64,000 nt of DNA from Tausonia pullulans (Eukaryota > Basidiomycota > Tremellomycetes > Cystofilobasidiales > Mrakiaceae): positions 930,001 to 994,000 of the forward strand of contig OX637623.1 in NCBI GenBank assembly GCA_951802195.1. Reading direction: 5' to 3'. The translations under genes and the position numbers were made by a program. This document shows, piece after piece, positions 40,342 through 52,001 of the stretch (the first letter of the stretch is position 1; each line of letters starts with the position of its first letter). The notes under the pieces are model-generated. The model had not been told where the DNA came from, made no database searches, and was given only the letters and a program-made list of their open reading frames with translations.

Positions 40342-43300
40342 ATGACCGTTGCCTACAGAGCTCACGACGGAAGTTCAGGGGTGCTTTCTCGCTCGTCCTT
40401 TGACTCGTGAGTCCCCTTTCCATGGACACAGGGGAACCACCTGATCCACTCCGCCCCTTTACCTTGACTCACTGCTCGTCGCGGGTTGCCGTCCACCCAG
40501 GCTATCCGACTTTGTTGAGGAGTGCGGCCGTCAGCTCGATATCCCCTCAGATTGCGTAATTGCCTTCTTCGCCGGCAACGGTGACCAAATCCGGGACGAG
40601 AACGTCATCGAGATCGGCAGCGAGGGTCGCGACGAGGTCAGGCCACGCTGGGTTGCGTCGGTCCTCCCTCCCTCACTCATCTGATCGACATATCTTCCGA
40701 TCAGATTATTGCTTTCTCCCGAGAGGTCCTCCAGGCCGAACCTGATGAGCTCGCCCCAGCTTTGCATGTCAAGCTCGCCCTTCCGGCCGCTCCCTCTCGT
40801 TTGTCGTTGCACTCCACCTCGGCTCACGCCGCGTCACCCATCCACGCTCTCGACGGCTAATCACTGCCTTTCTCCTCCCACATGATGGTGATCATGCAGA
40901 TATATCTGTTGAGACTCTCGATGACCTCATCAAACCTCTGGAGCCTCTTCTAGCCTCCCTCCGCATCCAGCATACCGCCCTTCACATCGCCACCCTTAAC
41001 CTCATGCTGCATTTCACCCACCTTTCCTCCGCCTACTCCAATTTTTTACCCATCATAGAGCGCGAAATATCACGCCAGCGAAGCCTTCTCCGAGGCTACG
41101 ATGCGAGTATCTGGATCGTTGGTCGCGTCAGCGTCAAGGAGGATGTCGGGGGCGTGTCGAGGAAAAAGGAAGGCACGCAGCGCATGCTTCGCGAGTTCAT
41201 CAGCCTTGCTAAAATGGGCATGGTCAAGGACGGATGCGAGAGCGCACATGGTAGGTTGTTCGCTTGCCTCTGTCATACCTTTCCCCCAAATTTTGTACCC
41301 GCTCAAATGTTTTTCTTGGGCCAGCCGGCCTCGTCGCGCGGTTCGAAGCTGTCAAAGCGACCATGGAGGACCTCATGCTCGGAGTCAACGAGGTGCAATC
41401 CGCGGCCGACGGCTTCGGATTGGAGGAAGCGGAGGAGTGTTGGAGGGTTGCGGAGAGAGCCCTCTCTCGAGCACGAGATATCGCAGACGCAGGCATGTCG
41501 GGAGGCTCAGGTGCGTGACGGCCTTGAAAAGAGGGATGGGATACTCGCTAACGAAGCTTGCTCCCGCCCAGTGATGCAAGACGGACTTCGAGGTGCGCTC
41601 GCTTCTTCGCCGCCTGCTCATGTAAAGCCGCTGACGATCTTCCAGAGCTCCGCGATCTCGATCTCCTCATCCGGCAGAAGATCGAACTTCTTCTCGAGGT
41701 CAAGAACTCCTTCTCCACCCACATGATTCACATCTTGCGGTCAATATCTCAACTGCAATCTACCATCGCTGCGCTCCCTTCAAGTCTCTCTTCGCTCGAG
41801 AGCGAGCTTCGAACCATCGGAGGTTTCACCCACCTGGCACGACTGAGCAGTATGCCGGGCGCCTACGGACGACTACTCATCGAGAGCGTGCGGCGCAAAG
41901 AGTTTGGTCAGTCTTGTCCTGGCGCACATCCTTGACCCTTGACCCTTGGATCCTCTCTGATCGGTCATCGTGTTGCTTGCGCATTGCAGCCCGGTTTTTC
42001 CTCGATCGATCCCAGCGGCTTGCTGAGACGATGGCCAAGCTCATCTCAGCCGAGCGCAAACGACGAGAGGCCTATCGCGTCGAGGTGCAAGGTCAGCTTC
42101 CTTGGGACACAAAGACCATGGACGGCGCCCCACCTCAACTCGAGCTGAGCACCATCGGCGGAGGAGAGGAGGAAGAGCTGAGGTTGAACAGGAGTGACGT
42201 CGAAGGTATGTCTTTCCGCTGATAAGGCCTCTGTGGAAAAAAGCATCAGAGCTGACCCCGCCCATCCCTTCTAGACTTTTTCCACCTTCTCGACACACTG
42301 CAGGTAGACCCGGAGCTGCTCGCTCTTGTCGCCGGGGGAGAGCCAAATCCGATCACTACCCTACGAGCGTCGTTGGTGAAGCAGCTGTCCAAGCTGGACC
42401 AACTGAGCGCCGAGTTTGAGAGAGTCGCCGAGAAGACTTGTGCGGCTCCTACCTCGCAGACCATACTTCAATATATCGCCGGGCACTGACCTCCACCTTC
42501 TCCTAGTGCTCTCGGAATCTCGAGCGATCTCCCATCGAAACTGTGTGTTTTCTTCGTTCACTGAGAGCGTCCGTCGTGCTCTGACACGGCCTTCGAATTA
42601 ATTCAATTCCAGTATCTGCCGACACCGGGCGGATACAAGCCCTCGAGCTCGAGCTCGCAGCAAGGACGACGCAGCTGAAAGAAGTGCAAGATCAGGCAGC
42701 TCATCTCCAGGCCGAACTCGACGAAGCGCATGACGTGCTCGCCCATCAGACCGACAAAGTCACGGAGCTCACTGATCAAGTCAGCTCTGCGACTGCTAAA
42801 GCCACGGCCGCTGAGGAAGCCCTTCGAGCCCTCCGCACAGAGAGCGATGTCCAGCTTGCGGACCTGAGAAGAGAGCGCGGAGTTCATCTGCGCGAGCTCG
42901 GCCAGGCCCAGATGCGTGCACAGGACGCCGAGTCACAGCTTTCAAGCGCGAGGTCCCAAGCTCGGACGGCGAACCAGGCGCTCGCGGATGCCAGGATCGG
43001 GCATGAGGCAGAGCTGCGAGACCAGGTGGCTGAAGCTCAAGGGTGAATACTTTCTCTTTCTTTTTCATTTGCCACGACGCAACGCTTCCTCTGACCGTCC
43101 TTAAAGAGATCGTGCCTTCCTGGAACAACAAATCGCCGAGTGCAAGGCCGCTCTCAAGTCCGCTCAGACTGAGGCGGCAGCAGAGACAAACAGGCTTCGA
43201 TCCGAGTCGAGCCAGGCGCTCGAGGCCGCCCGAGCCGAGTCCGAAACCGCGCTCAAAGCCGCTCAAGACAAGGGCACGCGCGCGATCGACAGCGTTAAGG

Positions 43301-45155
43301 CTGAGCTCAAGATGCAGCGTGTGCAGCTACGGGATGCTCTTGCCCAACGGAAGGCTGCCCTCGAAGACGCAACTCAGAAGACGCAACGCGAGAAGGATCT
43401 CGAGGCCGCCGCTCTCGAGGCTGTCCGGCTCGCCAAGATCTTTCGAGACGTTGATGAGCGTCTGATGGAGACGCTTCGATCTTCCTCGCTCGCGTCCTCC
43501 CTTACCCTCCTCTCATCCAAGTCCACCGAACCGGCAAAGCCAGTAGTGGTCACTTCCTCTCCACCACCCGAGACAGCTGCCAACTTTGCTCAGGCTGCGC
43601 TCCTGCACGCCGAGGACCTGGCGGCGTTGTCGAGCTACGACCTCAAATTGTTCGAGGACACGGTGCTCAAGACCATGAAGCTCGTGACGAAATGGATCAA
43701 GAAGAGCTTGGAGTACGTCCTCCTCATTCAGCCAGGATCAGTCCGGATCCTGACGCATGACCTGTTTCTTAGCTATAAGGAGAATGCTCGTGGCAAGATA
43801 GCCACGTCTCATTTTTCGCCCGGCGACCTTGCCCTCTTCCTACCGACCCGCGACTTCAGCAGTGCCGTTCGACCGTGGGCAGCTTTCAATGGTTTGTTCT
43901 CCTTCGCGTCCTTTTCATCGTTAAAATATCACCTCTGACTCCCTGAAACCGCCAGTCAATTTTCCTCATTTCTTCCTAAACACCACTCCGGCTCTGGCAG
44001 AGCACCTCCTTACAGTGAGCGCAGCTTCTCCCCTCATTGGCCTTCATGTCTGAAACGCTGTCTTGCGTTCTCCAGCGAGAGTATCACATCGCTCGGATTA
44101 CGACCATCACTGAGAAGGTCGTCGACGCCCAGACCCTGTCGTCATTGAACAACGTCGGCCTCCCGCTCGGAACAACTTACTTCATCCTCGACACGGACGA
44201 CGCCTCGGCTCGCCCTCCGCCCAAGCTCCGCGTCCGACGCACAGTCTCCATGACTGGAGGAGAGCCTTCCTCTGCGACTGGGACCACTAGTAGCGGCCAC
44301 CGCAAGAGCAGCTCGCCCCTAACTCGACGGTCCACCTCAACGTCCTTGACACCGCTCGTGGACGACCACGACAGCGGCGAAGCAAGCCCAACCCTCCCGC
44401 CAGCGAGTCACCGCTCCCAGAGTACGCCCGCCGCGCCGCTCGCTTCGTCCCCAACCACGAAGTCTGGCCTCGCAATCTCGCCCAGCCGAACCGACCTCGT
44501 TCCTGTCGGTTCGATCTCCCCCCCACCAGCGACGAACGGAGGCGGCTCGCTTTTCGGTCGGTTTACGCCTCCATCGGCGTTCTCGGCAGCACAGCAGGGG
44601 CTCTTGCAGGCCAAGCTGACGGGATTGAAGCCGGTCGAAACCTCAACTTCGACGGGATCGACCACCAACGATGGAAGCCAGCCGGCCTCTCCATCACCCG
44701 AAGTCGATCCCGGAGCGTCATCTCTCTCTGCGGCTTCTTCCACAGGCAATGGCACCCTTCCCGTCGTCGTCTCCCGCCCATCATCCTTGTCCTCAGCGGC
44801 GAACATCGGCGGTCCTTACAGCCACTCCCCAGGCCTCCTTTCTAGCTACCCCTCCTCCTTCACCCGCCATTGCTCAACCGCAACAGTACACCAGCGCCCC
44901 GCGTCCGTCGGATCCTCCTCCTCCCTCCGCTCGACACTCTCCTCTGCTGCAGGTGCAGGAGCGGCGCCTACCGTCCTCGCTGGCAAGTCGGCTCCTGCGC
45001 CTGCGACGACGAGCAGCGCGGACGTCTCAGCGCGCGCGACGTTCGTAATTGGGGCGGGAAGCGGGGCGGATGGATCGAGGTCAGCGAGTCCGAGGCTGAA
45101 GCAGCCGTCGGCGGGGAGCTCGAAAGGTAGCAGCGGGGAGTCGAAGTTGGCTTGA
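40342..45155 (+). CDS. ATG11: Autophagy scaffold Atg11
   Basis: Scaffold of selective autophagy that links cargo receptors to the Atg1/Atg9 machinery at the phagophore assembly site. It starts MTVAYRAHDGSSGVLSRSSF and continues into a ubiquitin-like N-terminal region (CVIAFFAGNGDQIRDENVIE). The helical middle has LEPLLASLRIQHTALHIATL, FSTHMIHILRSISQLQSTIA and LLIESVRRKEFARFFLDRSQ. A long coiled coil follows (ALELELAARTTQLKEVQDQA onward to about 43500). The family's C-terminal domain is clear: ARGKIATSHFSPGDLALFLP, RPWAAFNVNFPHFFL, REYHIARITTITEKVVDAQT and LPLGTTYFILDTDD. After it comes a Ser/Thr/Pro-rich disordered tail of about 300 residues, which is long for the family. Around a dozen introns. 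The C-terminal domain makes the call secure. Confidence 0.9.
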
Positions 45156-45292
45156 GGGGAAGAGGGCTTCGCGCAGATCGATCCATGTCTTTGCTTGATT
45201 GCCATCCATCTATCATCTTTGCCCGTCACATACACAGCCCGCGAAAAGTAAAAGGGCGGGGGGAGGGGGAGAACGAAAAAAACACCAAAAAC

Positions 45293-46850
45293 CTAGAAGA
45301 GGCCGTCGTACTCGTGGCGAGGAACGGCGGCGGGAGCGGCAGGGGTCGGGGTCGAGATTTCAACAGCGACGGCAGCAGCGAGGGGCTTCTGGCTCGCCCT
45401 GAGCGTGTTGGCGAGACCGTAGTCGGCGAGGATGTCGTCGAACGTGACAGCCTTGGCGGGGACGGTCGACGCCGGGGTCGAGGCGCGAAGGGTTGAAGCG
45501 GCGAACCCGCGGAGGACAGCCCGGCGGAGTGAGAGAGGGTCCTGGGGGGGAGGGGGAGGGGTTGCCTTGCCCTGAGGCGAGGAGGAAGATTCGGGGAGCT
45601 GGACGGGAGGGAAAGACGACCTGTCAGTCGAAGGCTTCGTTGAAGTGACAGATATCATAATGCACCTTGTACCGAGCAGAGACGCCCTTCCTGCCCTCGG
45701 TCTCGAGCGTCTCGGCCTCCTTGCTACCCCAGACGTTCTTGATGGCGCCGATGGCCTTGAGAACATCGCCCTTAGTGAGGGCGCCGCGCATGCCCGAACC
45801 CTTGAGGGCCGAGATCTGCTCCGTCGTGAGGCTCGAGCCAAGAAGGATTCGCTGGACCGAGGGCGAGATCGGCTGGGCGTGCTTGATGGTCGGTGCGTGG
45901 TGCGAGGAGGGGGAGGAGGACGAGGAGGAAGAGGGGGAGGATGAGGTCGAGGAGGACGACGTAGAGACCTCAGGGACAGCGGCCTCCTTTGACGGCGGAG
46001 ACGTGTCGGGCGAGCCGGACTCGAAGGCGTCGGCAGAGAGCGAGGAGAGGTCGTCCCCCTCCTCAGCGAGGATCGCGATGAGCTCGCCAACCTGGATGCC
46101 CTTCTCGCCGTCGTTGCGCTGTTGTAGGCGGGAGTCGGGCGTCAGCGTCCTTCGAGCGAGCGAGCACCGAGGGCGAGCGCGCAGACAGCAGCGGCGAACG
46201 ACTAACGAGGATCTTGCCGAGGATGCCGTCCTCGGTCGATTCGACGTCAATGGTCGCCTTGTCGGTCTCCTGTTAGTCAAACCAGCCCCGGCACTGTCAG
46301 CAATCACGGTCTTGCAATGAACAAAGCCAACTGTGCGGATGGGGGGAACAGCAACGTACGATTTCGAGGATGACATCCCCGGCGCTGAAGCTGTCGCCCT
46401 CCTTAAGCTTCCACGACGCAATCCCACCCTCCGTCATCGTCGGCGACCTGGGGAGAGTAAGCAAGGGAGGAAAGCAAGTTGGGGAGGGAGACACGCGAGC
46501 AGCGGCCGGGCCGTCAGTCACCCGCAACTCGACGGAGCGGAAGTCGACTCGACGAGCGGCGGCGGTACGCGTCGTGTCGTCGACGGACGCCCCAACCAAG
46601 GCGCTTCTCGCGACTCACATCGCCGGAAAACGGAAAGCTAGCCAGAGGGGGGCGTTGTCAGCATCGAGGCGCCTCTGAGTATCCCCAGGCACGAGGGCCG
46701 GACTCACGAGTCGCAGCGGACCGCGCCGAGGACGTGCTAAGGGCTGGTTGGGGCAAAAGGGCAAGGTGCAGTCGAGGGGAGGGGAAGACGAGAGAGGATC
46801 CGGTCAGCGGCCCCCTTCCAGCGGCTCGCCTCGAGAATGACGGCTGGCAT
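45293..46850 (-). CDS. PDX1: Pyruvate dehydrogenase complex protein X (E3-binding protein)
   Basis: Mitochondrial matrix protein that tethers dihydrolipoamide dehydrogenase (E3) to the E2 core. The reading from ATG 46850 (MPAVILEASRWKGAADRILS) gives a basic presequence-like start and then STSSARSAATPFRFPAMSPT. The lipoyl domain shows MSPTMTEGGIASWKLKEGDS, FSAGDVILEI and then ETDKA (the lipoyl Lys), with EDGILGKI after it. A Ser-rich linker is followed by an E3-binding domain (ISPSVQRILLGSSLTTEQIS, GSGMRGALTKGDVLKAI). The C-terminus lacks the acetyltransferase domain and its HxxxDG site, which separates it from E2. The last part (AVTFDDILADYGLANTLRAS..PRHEYDGLF) is conserved in fungal component X. 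The 5' exons are small, so the start is less sure than the rest. Confidence 0.88.
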
Positions 46851-47119
46851 GCTGACCCCTAGAGAAGGCCGGGACCGAGCGAATGAGAGACTGGACACGC
46901 ATGACGGACGCTCGGAGGGAGATGATGGCGGCGGTTGGGGAAGGAGCAGAGCAGTGAGGCAGAACGGCCCTGGGACGTCGTCGCGCTCGTGCCGCTTCTC
47001 ACTCGGGGCCGCTGCAGCCCGTCGGCTGGCCGCTTTCATTGGCGACCAGGCCACCCTGACAACGCGTTCCCATCGCCAAAGCCAAGTCGACAGCATGGAT
47101 AGGGTCGGCCTATAGTCAA

Positions 47120-48980
47120 TCACTCGTCCTCGTCCTCGTCCTCCAACACAATCGTCCTTTTCTTGATCGGCTCTCCCGCCCTAGGCGCCGCCTCCTCGCT
47201 CTCGAGGTCCTCACTCTCCATCTCTTTCTCCTCCTCTGACTCCTCGCTCTCAACGGCCTCGGGCTCCTCGTCGGACGACATCGTCGGCGACGGGCGCCGC
47301 TTCTTGCTGCCGCTTCCGGATTTCTTCGACTTTTTCGAGCGCGAGTCATCCTCCGAATCGCCATCGGCAGAGTCGTCCGAGTCGTCGACCTGTTTGATAT
47401 GAATGACGGCGCATCAGTCTAGACCGGCCAAACGATGTAGAGGGAGACAGGGCACCCACCACGAAGCCATCCTCCTTGTATCGCGTCGAGCTGTCCTCGT
47501 TTGACTTCTTCGATGCCTTGCTCGGTCTCGCCCTCGCGTACTCCTCTTCGTCGCTCTCGTCGTCACTCTCGTAACTTGCCCTCCTCGCTCTCGATCTCCC
47601 AATCCCCCCTCCAGCACTCCGCTTCCTCGCCGCTGCCACCCCTCCATCGGCACGCTTCGCTCTCGGCTTCTTCCCCTTCTGCGCTCCAGTCCCGCCACCC
47701 ATCCCCACGTTCGCGACGAGCGAGTCGTCCTCGAGCAGCTCGATCCGGCTCCGCTTCTCGTTGGCGCCTTTGACGGTCTGAGCAAGCTTGCGGTGCATGT
47801 CGCCCTTCAAATTGGCCGGGACGAGCGTGAACTGGTTGTTGATGGGCGCTTCGGCCTGGAGGATCTCGGCTTCGGCGTGGTGCGCGACGAGATAGGAATC
47901 ATGGACTGCTTGATTCCGGATGTCGAAGAGGTTCGAGGGAGGGCCAAGCTGGAGAGATAGAGAGCCGTCCGACCAGCGGATGACGCGCGTGTTCGACTGC
48001 TGGATCTGATGGGGAGGAAGGAGAGGTCAGGCAAGAGACACTTCACGAAGTTGACGACGACAACAGACACCCACCTTCTTGCCGTCGGGCCCATCGACCC
48101 ATCTCCAGCGCATTGTGTGCTCGACCTGGTAGAGCAAGAGCTCCGTCTTCCGCCGCTGGAGCTCCTCCTCTCGGATCTTAATCTCGCCGTCCTCCTCGCC
48201 TTCGAGAATCGGCTCAGGCGGCTCGACATACGTCTCCGGATCGTAGGGCTCAGCGACGTGCCGGAGTTGCTTCGGGAGACGGACGTTGTATCGCTGGAGG
48301 TGGAGGGAGCACGAAGCCAAAGTCAGCGAGAGAGCACGCGTCGTCGCATGTATCGCGCGCTCACCTTGCCGTCTGAGCCCATGAACATCTCCCTCTTGTC
48401 GACCTTGAACCCAGCGGTCATTTTCTCGCGGACCTCCTGCTGTTCGGCCTCATCGTCGTCCTCGGCGTACTCGAGTCGACGCTTCTCCTCCCGCTGGGAC
48501 GCCGTCATCTCGTCTTCGTCGTCGCTCTCCTCCTCTTCGTCGCTTCCCGGGGTGCGTTCCCTGGGAGCAGGGGCCCTGGAATGCAGAATGTCACAAAGCA
48601 GATGGCTCGGTCAGTCAACGTCGATGTCGAGAAGGTGTTCGGTGAGCAACGACCCACCTGTCCTCGTCCGACGAAACGTCAGCGGCAGCCTCCTCCTCGA
48701 CGCCGTCCATGGCCATGAGAGCGGGATCGATAGGAATGGAAGCCTCTCCCCTGTCTCCCGCGGCATTCTCGTCATCATCGTTGTCGTCGTCGTCGCCAAA
48801 GAGATCGTCGCCGTCGTCGAGCGGGGCTGCCTCCTCCTCGTCGTGCGCGGGGGACTGAGCCTGCTGGTCGTCGTCGTCGTCGTCGTTATCGGGGGCAGCC
48901 GGAAGGGGCGAGGGTGCAGGCGAGGGGGACGCGTTGGAGAGGGCCTTGGGGGAGAAGCCGGCCGAGGAGGGGGAAGACAT
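47120..48980 (-). CDS. LEO1: Paf1 complex subunit Leo1
   Basis: Subunit of the Paf1 complex, which travels with RNA polymerase II and supports histone modification and elongation. ATG 48980 opens MSSPSSAGFSPKALSN and an acidic N-terminus (DDLFGDDDDNDDDENAAGD). The conserved Leo1 core reads RYNVRLPKQLRHVAEPYDPE, ELLLYQVEHTMRWRWVDGPD, QQSNTRVIRWSDGSLSLQLG, FDIRNQAVHDSYLVAHH and NQFTLVPANLKGDMHRKLAQ. A basic region (KGKKPRAKRADGG; RKRSAGGGIGRSRARR) and a mixed acidic C-tail ending EDEDEDE with TGA at 47120-47122 complete it. Six or so short introns. It is divergent from the Tsr3 gene, with only about 210 bases between the start codons, so the two probably share a promoter. Confidence 0.93.
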
Positions 48981-49193
48981 GGTGGTCGTTGAGAGAGGGC
49001 AAGCGAGCTCTCGCGCGACGGACGACGCGAGGGAGCGACGGCAAGCCTAGTTGGTCAGTCGTGAAGCGGCAGGCAGCTCAACCCTTCGCCAACCTCAACG
49101 ATCACCTCCCCCCAGGCCACTGTTTGTTCCCGGCCGGGCAAAACTCCTGCCTCCTCACCCCTTGCTCAGCACTCTACACACCCACTAAGAACC
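48981..49193. promoter_or_regulatory. Short bidirectional promoter, LEO1 / TSR3
   Basis: The two start codons face away from each other across 213 bases. The Tsr3 side is C-rich (about 49080-49190) and the Leo1 side is GA-rich on the plus strand. No specific element is named. Confidence 0.5.
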
Positions 49194-50962
49194 ATGGGCA
49201 AGCCTCGCGGTGGAGGACCCGCTAAGCGCGGTGGACGCGGCGGAGCGCGCGGCGGCAACTCGTCCCGGGGAGGGTCGCGCGCCTCTCGAGTCGACAGGTT
49301 CATTATCTCGGATGGGGGCCGGCCGGATAGCGCGGTCGATGACAAGCCTGCTCGATTTGGTGGCGACGATGAGGAGGGTGAGTCTGCGCGCATCGACAGA
49401 AGTGTGCCTCAAGTCTGACAGGCTGCACTGGGTCGCGCACCCATCGTTTCCCCCGTCAACAGACAGCAGCGACGACGAGGGAGGGATCAAAAATATCAAT
49501 GTGCCAGTCGGCATGTGGGTCAGTCCAACTCAAGTCTCCCGACGTTGTTCGATCAGATGAGTGGAGGACAGTTTGTTTCTGACGCACTCCAAACCGAACC
49601 TCTACCGACGCGTCGTTGCCACGTCCGTCCGTCCCTCCAGGACTTTGAGCACTGCGATCCGAAACGCTGCTCGGGCAAAAAGCTCTCCCGACTGAATCTT
49701 ATCAAGCAGCTCCGAGTGGGTGCTCGCTTCCGCGGCGTCGTCGTCACGTTCGTTGTCCTCTCCACTTCCTCTTCATCCGTCGACTAGCGCTCAATCCAAC
49801 CACCTCACAGGCCCAAGGGCAAGCAGCCTGTCTCTATGGAGGATCGGGATATTGTCCTTGCCTCGGGCTTGGCAGTCGTCGAGTGCTCATGGGCCCGGCT
49901 GGATGAGGTCCCTTGGGCCAAGATCCGGAGTCCGAACGAGCGTCTTCGTGAGTCCTTGACTCTCTCCTTGACCTCAATCACCCTTGTCTGATTTTATGCG
50001 TAATCCTCCCGCAGTCCCCTTCCTCATCGCCACCAACCCAGTCAACTATGGCAAGCCCTGGCGGCTGGTCCGTAACTTCACGTCTTCGTTCTTTCTCTCC
50101 TTGGAATCACTCTGACGTTCATGTCTCCTTTCCTTTCAAATCAGAACTGCGTCGAGGCCCTCGCCGCTGCCTTCTACCTCACCGGCTTCCCCGACGAGGG
50201 GGCTCTGCTGTGAGTTCAGAAGTTCATTCACAGGTCGCTGCTATCCTGCACAGCTGACACCTTGGCCCCTTCCCCTTGCCCTGCGCAGCATGTCCAAGTT
50301 CTCCTGGGGTCACTCTTTCTACGAAGTCAATGAGTGTGTCTTGTTCCCTCCCTCGTGTTCTCATCCTCTAGCTTCCCACTCTAGCTCACGTCACGAAACC
50401 GCGGACTTCCCGCTTCTGCTTACCTCTAGGCCCCTCATCGCCCGATACATCACCTGCAAGACTGCGGCCGAGACGGTCGCGATGCAGGAGAAGATCATCG
50501 CCGAGATGGAGTCGGAGCGCGAGGAGCGGCATCGGGAGAAGAGTTCGTCTCTCTTTCTCTCCCCCTCCTCCCCTCCCCCCTCTCTTGCCTTGCCTCTCTT
50601 TCTCTCTTACCGTCGATCGCGGGTCGGGGGCGCTGAGATCCCCCTCTCCCCTTTTCCTCCCTTCAGAGCGCGAGCGAGACGGCGAGGTCGATCTCCTCCA
50701 GGAGAACCCTAACCACCGAGGTAACATGTGGGGCGCTCCGGCCAAGACTGGCAAGTATGCCGACGAAGGTTCCTCCGATGAGGGCCAGGACGAAGGTACG
50801 GACGAGGATGGTGAGGAGCAAGAAGACAACGACGACGGCGACGATGATGACGAGGAGCGCCGCGAACGGGAGGAGGTGGAGCGGGAACTTGTGGCGGGCC
50901 TGGGAGGGCTGGACGTCTTTGGGAACACTATCAGTGCGGCCGCTCGTGTGGAAGAGCGTTAG
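49194..50962 (+). CDS. TSR3: 18S rRNA aminocarboxypropyltransferase Tsr3
   Basis: Transfers the aminocarboxypropyl group from S-adenosylmethionine to the hypermodified pseudouridine of 18S rRNA late in 40S maturation. The N-terminus is Gly/Arg-rich (MGKPRGGGPAKRGGRGGARG). After an acidic bit come the domain landmarks INVPVGMWDFEHCDPKRCSG, KLSRLNLIKQLRVGARFRGV, PKGKQPVSMEDRDIVLASGL, AVVECSWARLDEVPWAKIRS, LPFLIATNPVNYGKPWRLNC, EALAAAFYLTGFPDEGALLM and FSWGHSFYEVNEPLIARY. These are the conserved blocks of the Tsr3/DUF367 family. The C-tail is acidic (GQDEGTDEDGEEQEDNDDGD) and the protein ends ISAAARVEER. Seven or so introns, all phase-consistent. Confidence 0.94.
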
Positions 50963-51299
50963 AAGGATGAAGGCGTTGGAAGATCTGGATGCTTAGCCCT
51001 GTATACGAGCGCGCGCTCGCAAGCACGCGCAGGGCACGCTCACTCACAGAACGGAAAGGGTTTGTCCGCCAGCCTGAGACGCGTTGGGAGGTCGAGGCGC
51101 CTCAACGGCTTGCTCGACGCAACCTCTCTCTCTCCTCTCTCCCTCCGTAGTGCGCCTGTAGAAACTCTCTCTCCCGCTCCCAATGCTTTCGGTTTTTTTT
51201 TCTCTCTCTCTTTCTCGAAGGCTGGCAAGCCAAATCTGTTTTCGAAAGCCTCATGGTCCAGCACAACTCCGTCGTCGCGAAATCAAAGCCCAACGATTT
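50963..51299. other. Intergenic between convergent TSR3 and RPL28
   Basis: About 340 bases between two stop codons, with CT-rich stretches at 51120-51220 on the plus strand. Expected to hold both 3' untranslated regions; no gene seen. Confidence 0.5.
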
Positions 51300-52001
51300 T
51301 TAAGCGATGATCTTGACGACACCACCGGCCTGCTTGATCTTGGCCTCGGCGAGGGCCGAGACGAAGCGAGCCTTGACGATGAGGGGCTTCTCGGGGAGAC
51401 TAGGATGGGGAGAGAGGAAGGATGGAAAGGATCAGAGACTGAGCGGCTCCAAACGACGGGACAGACGAGCGACGACGGCGACTCACCGTCCCTTTCCGAG
51501 GACCTTTCCGTAGCCGAGAGCAAGGGTGTCGAGGACGGGGACGAGGTCACCCGAGAGCTCCCGCTCCTCCTTGGGGACAAGGGTCCAGACTGGGGTAAAA
51601 GAAAGCGGAAACGTGAGCATGCCTTCTCCACGCACACATGTCAACCAGAAGAGCATCACGCACGCTTGTCAATGTTGACAATGGGGTTCCAGTGGGAGTT
51701 GCGGGTGAGGTGGTAGTGCCTCATTCCGACCTTTCCGAAGTAACCAGGGTGGTACTTGTCCATCGCAATGCGGTGGTGGTGCTGACCTCCAGCAAGACCA
51801 CGTCCTCCGGGGGACTTGCGGTGCTTGCCGACACGACCGTGACCGCTGAGGAAGAGAAAGAGCAGAAGAGGACGGAGCGCGCGTGTGAGCCAAAAGAAAC
51901 GGGTCCCTCGACGCCGAAGCGAGGAATACAGAGCAAGAAGCAGGGACGCACGCCGAGACGTGTCCTCGGTGCTTGCGGGTGTTCGAGAAACGGGTAGGCA
52001 T
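51300..52001 (-). CDS. RPL28: 60S ribosomal protein uL15 (Rpl28/L27a)
   Basis: Structural protein of the large ribosomal subunit. The exons join to [78 protein letters not shown] and [20 protein letters not shown], then [20 protein letters not shown] and [19 protein letters not shown]. The length and every block match eukaryotic uL15. ATG is at 52001 and TAA at 51300-51302. At least three introns. The first, about 107 nt, falls after the codons for HVS. The third positions are strongly C-biased, as expected for a highly expressed gene. Confidence 0.96.
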
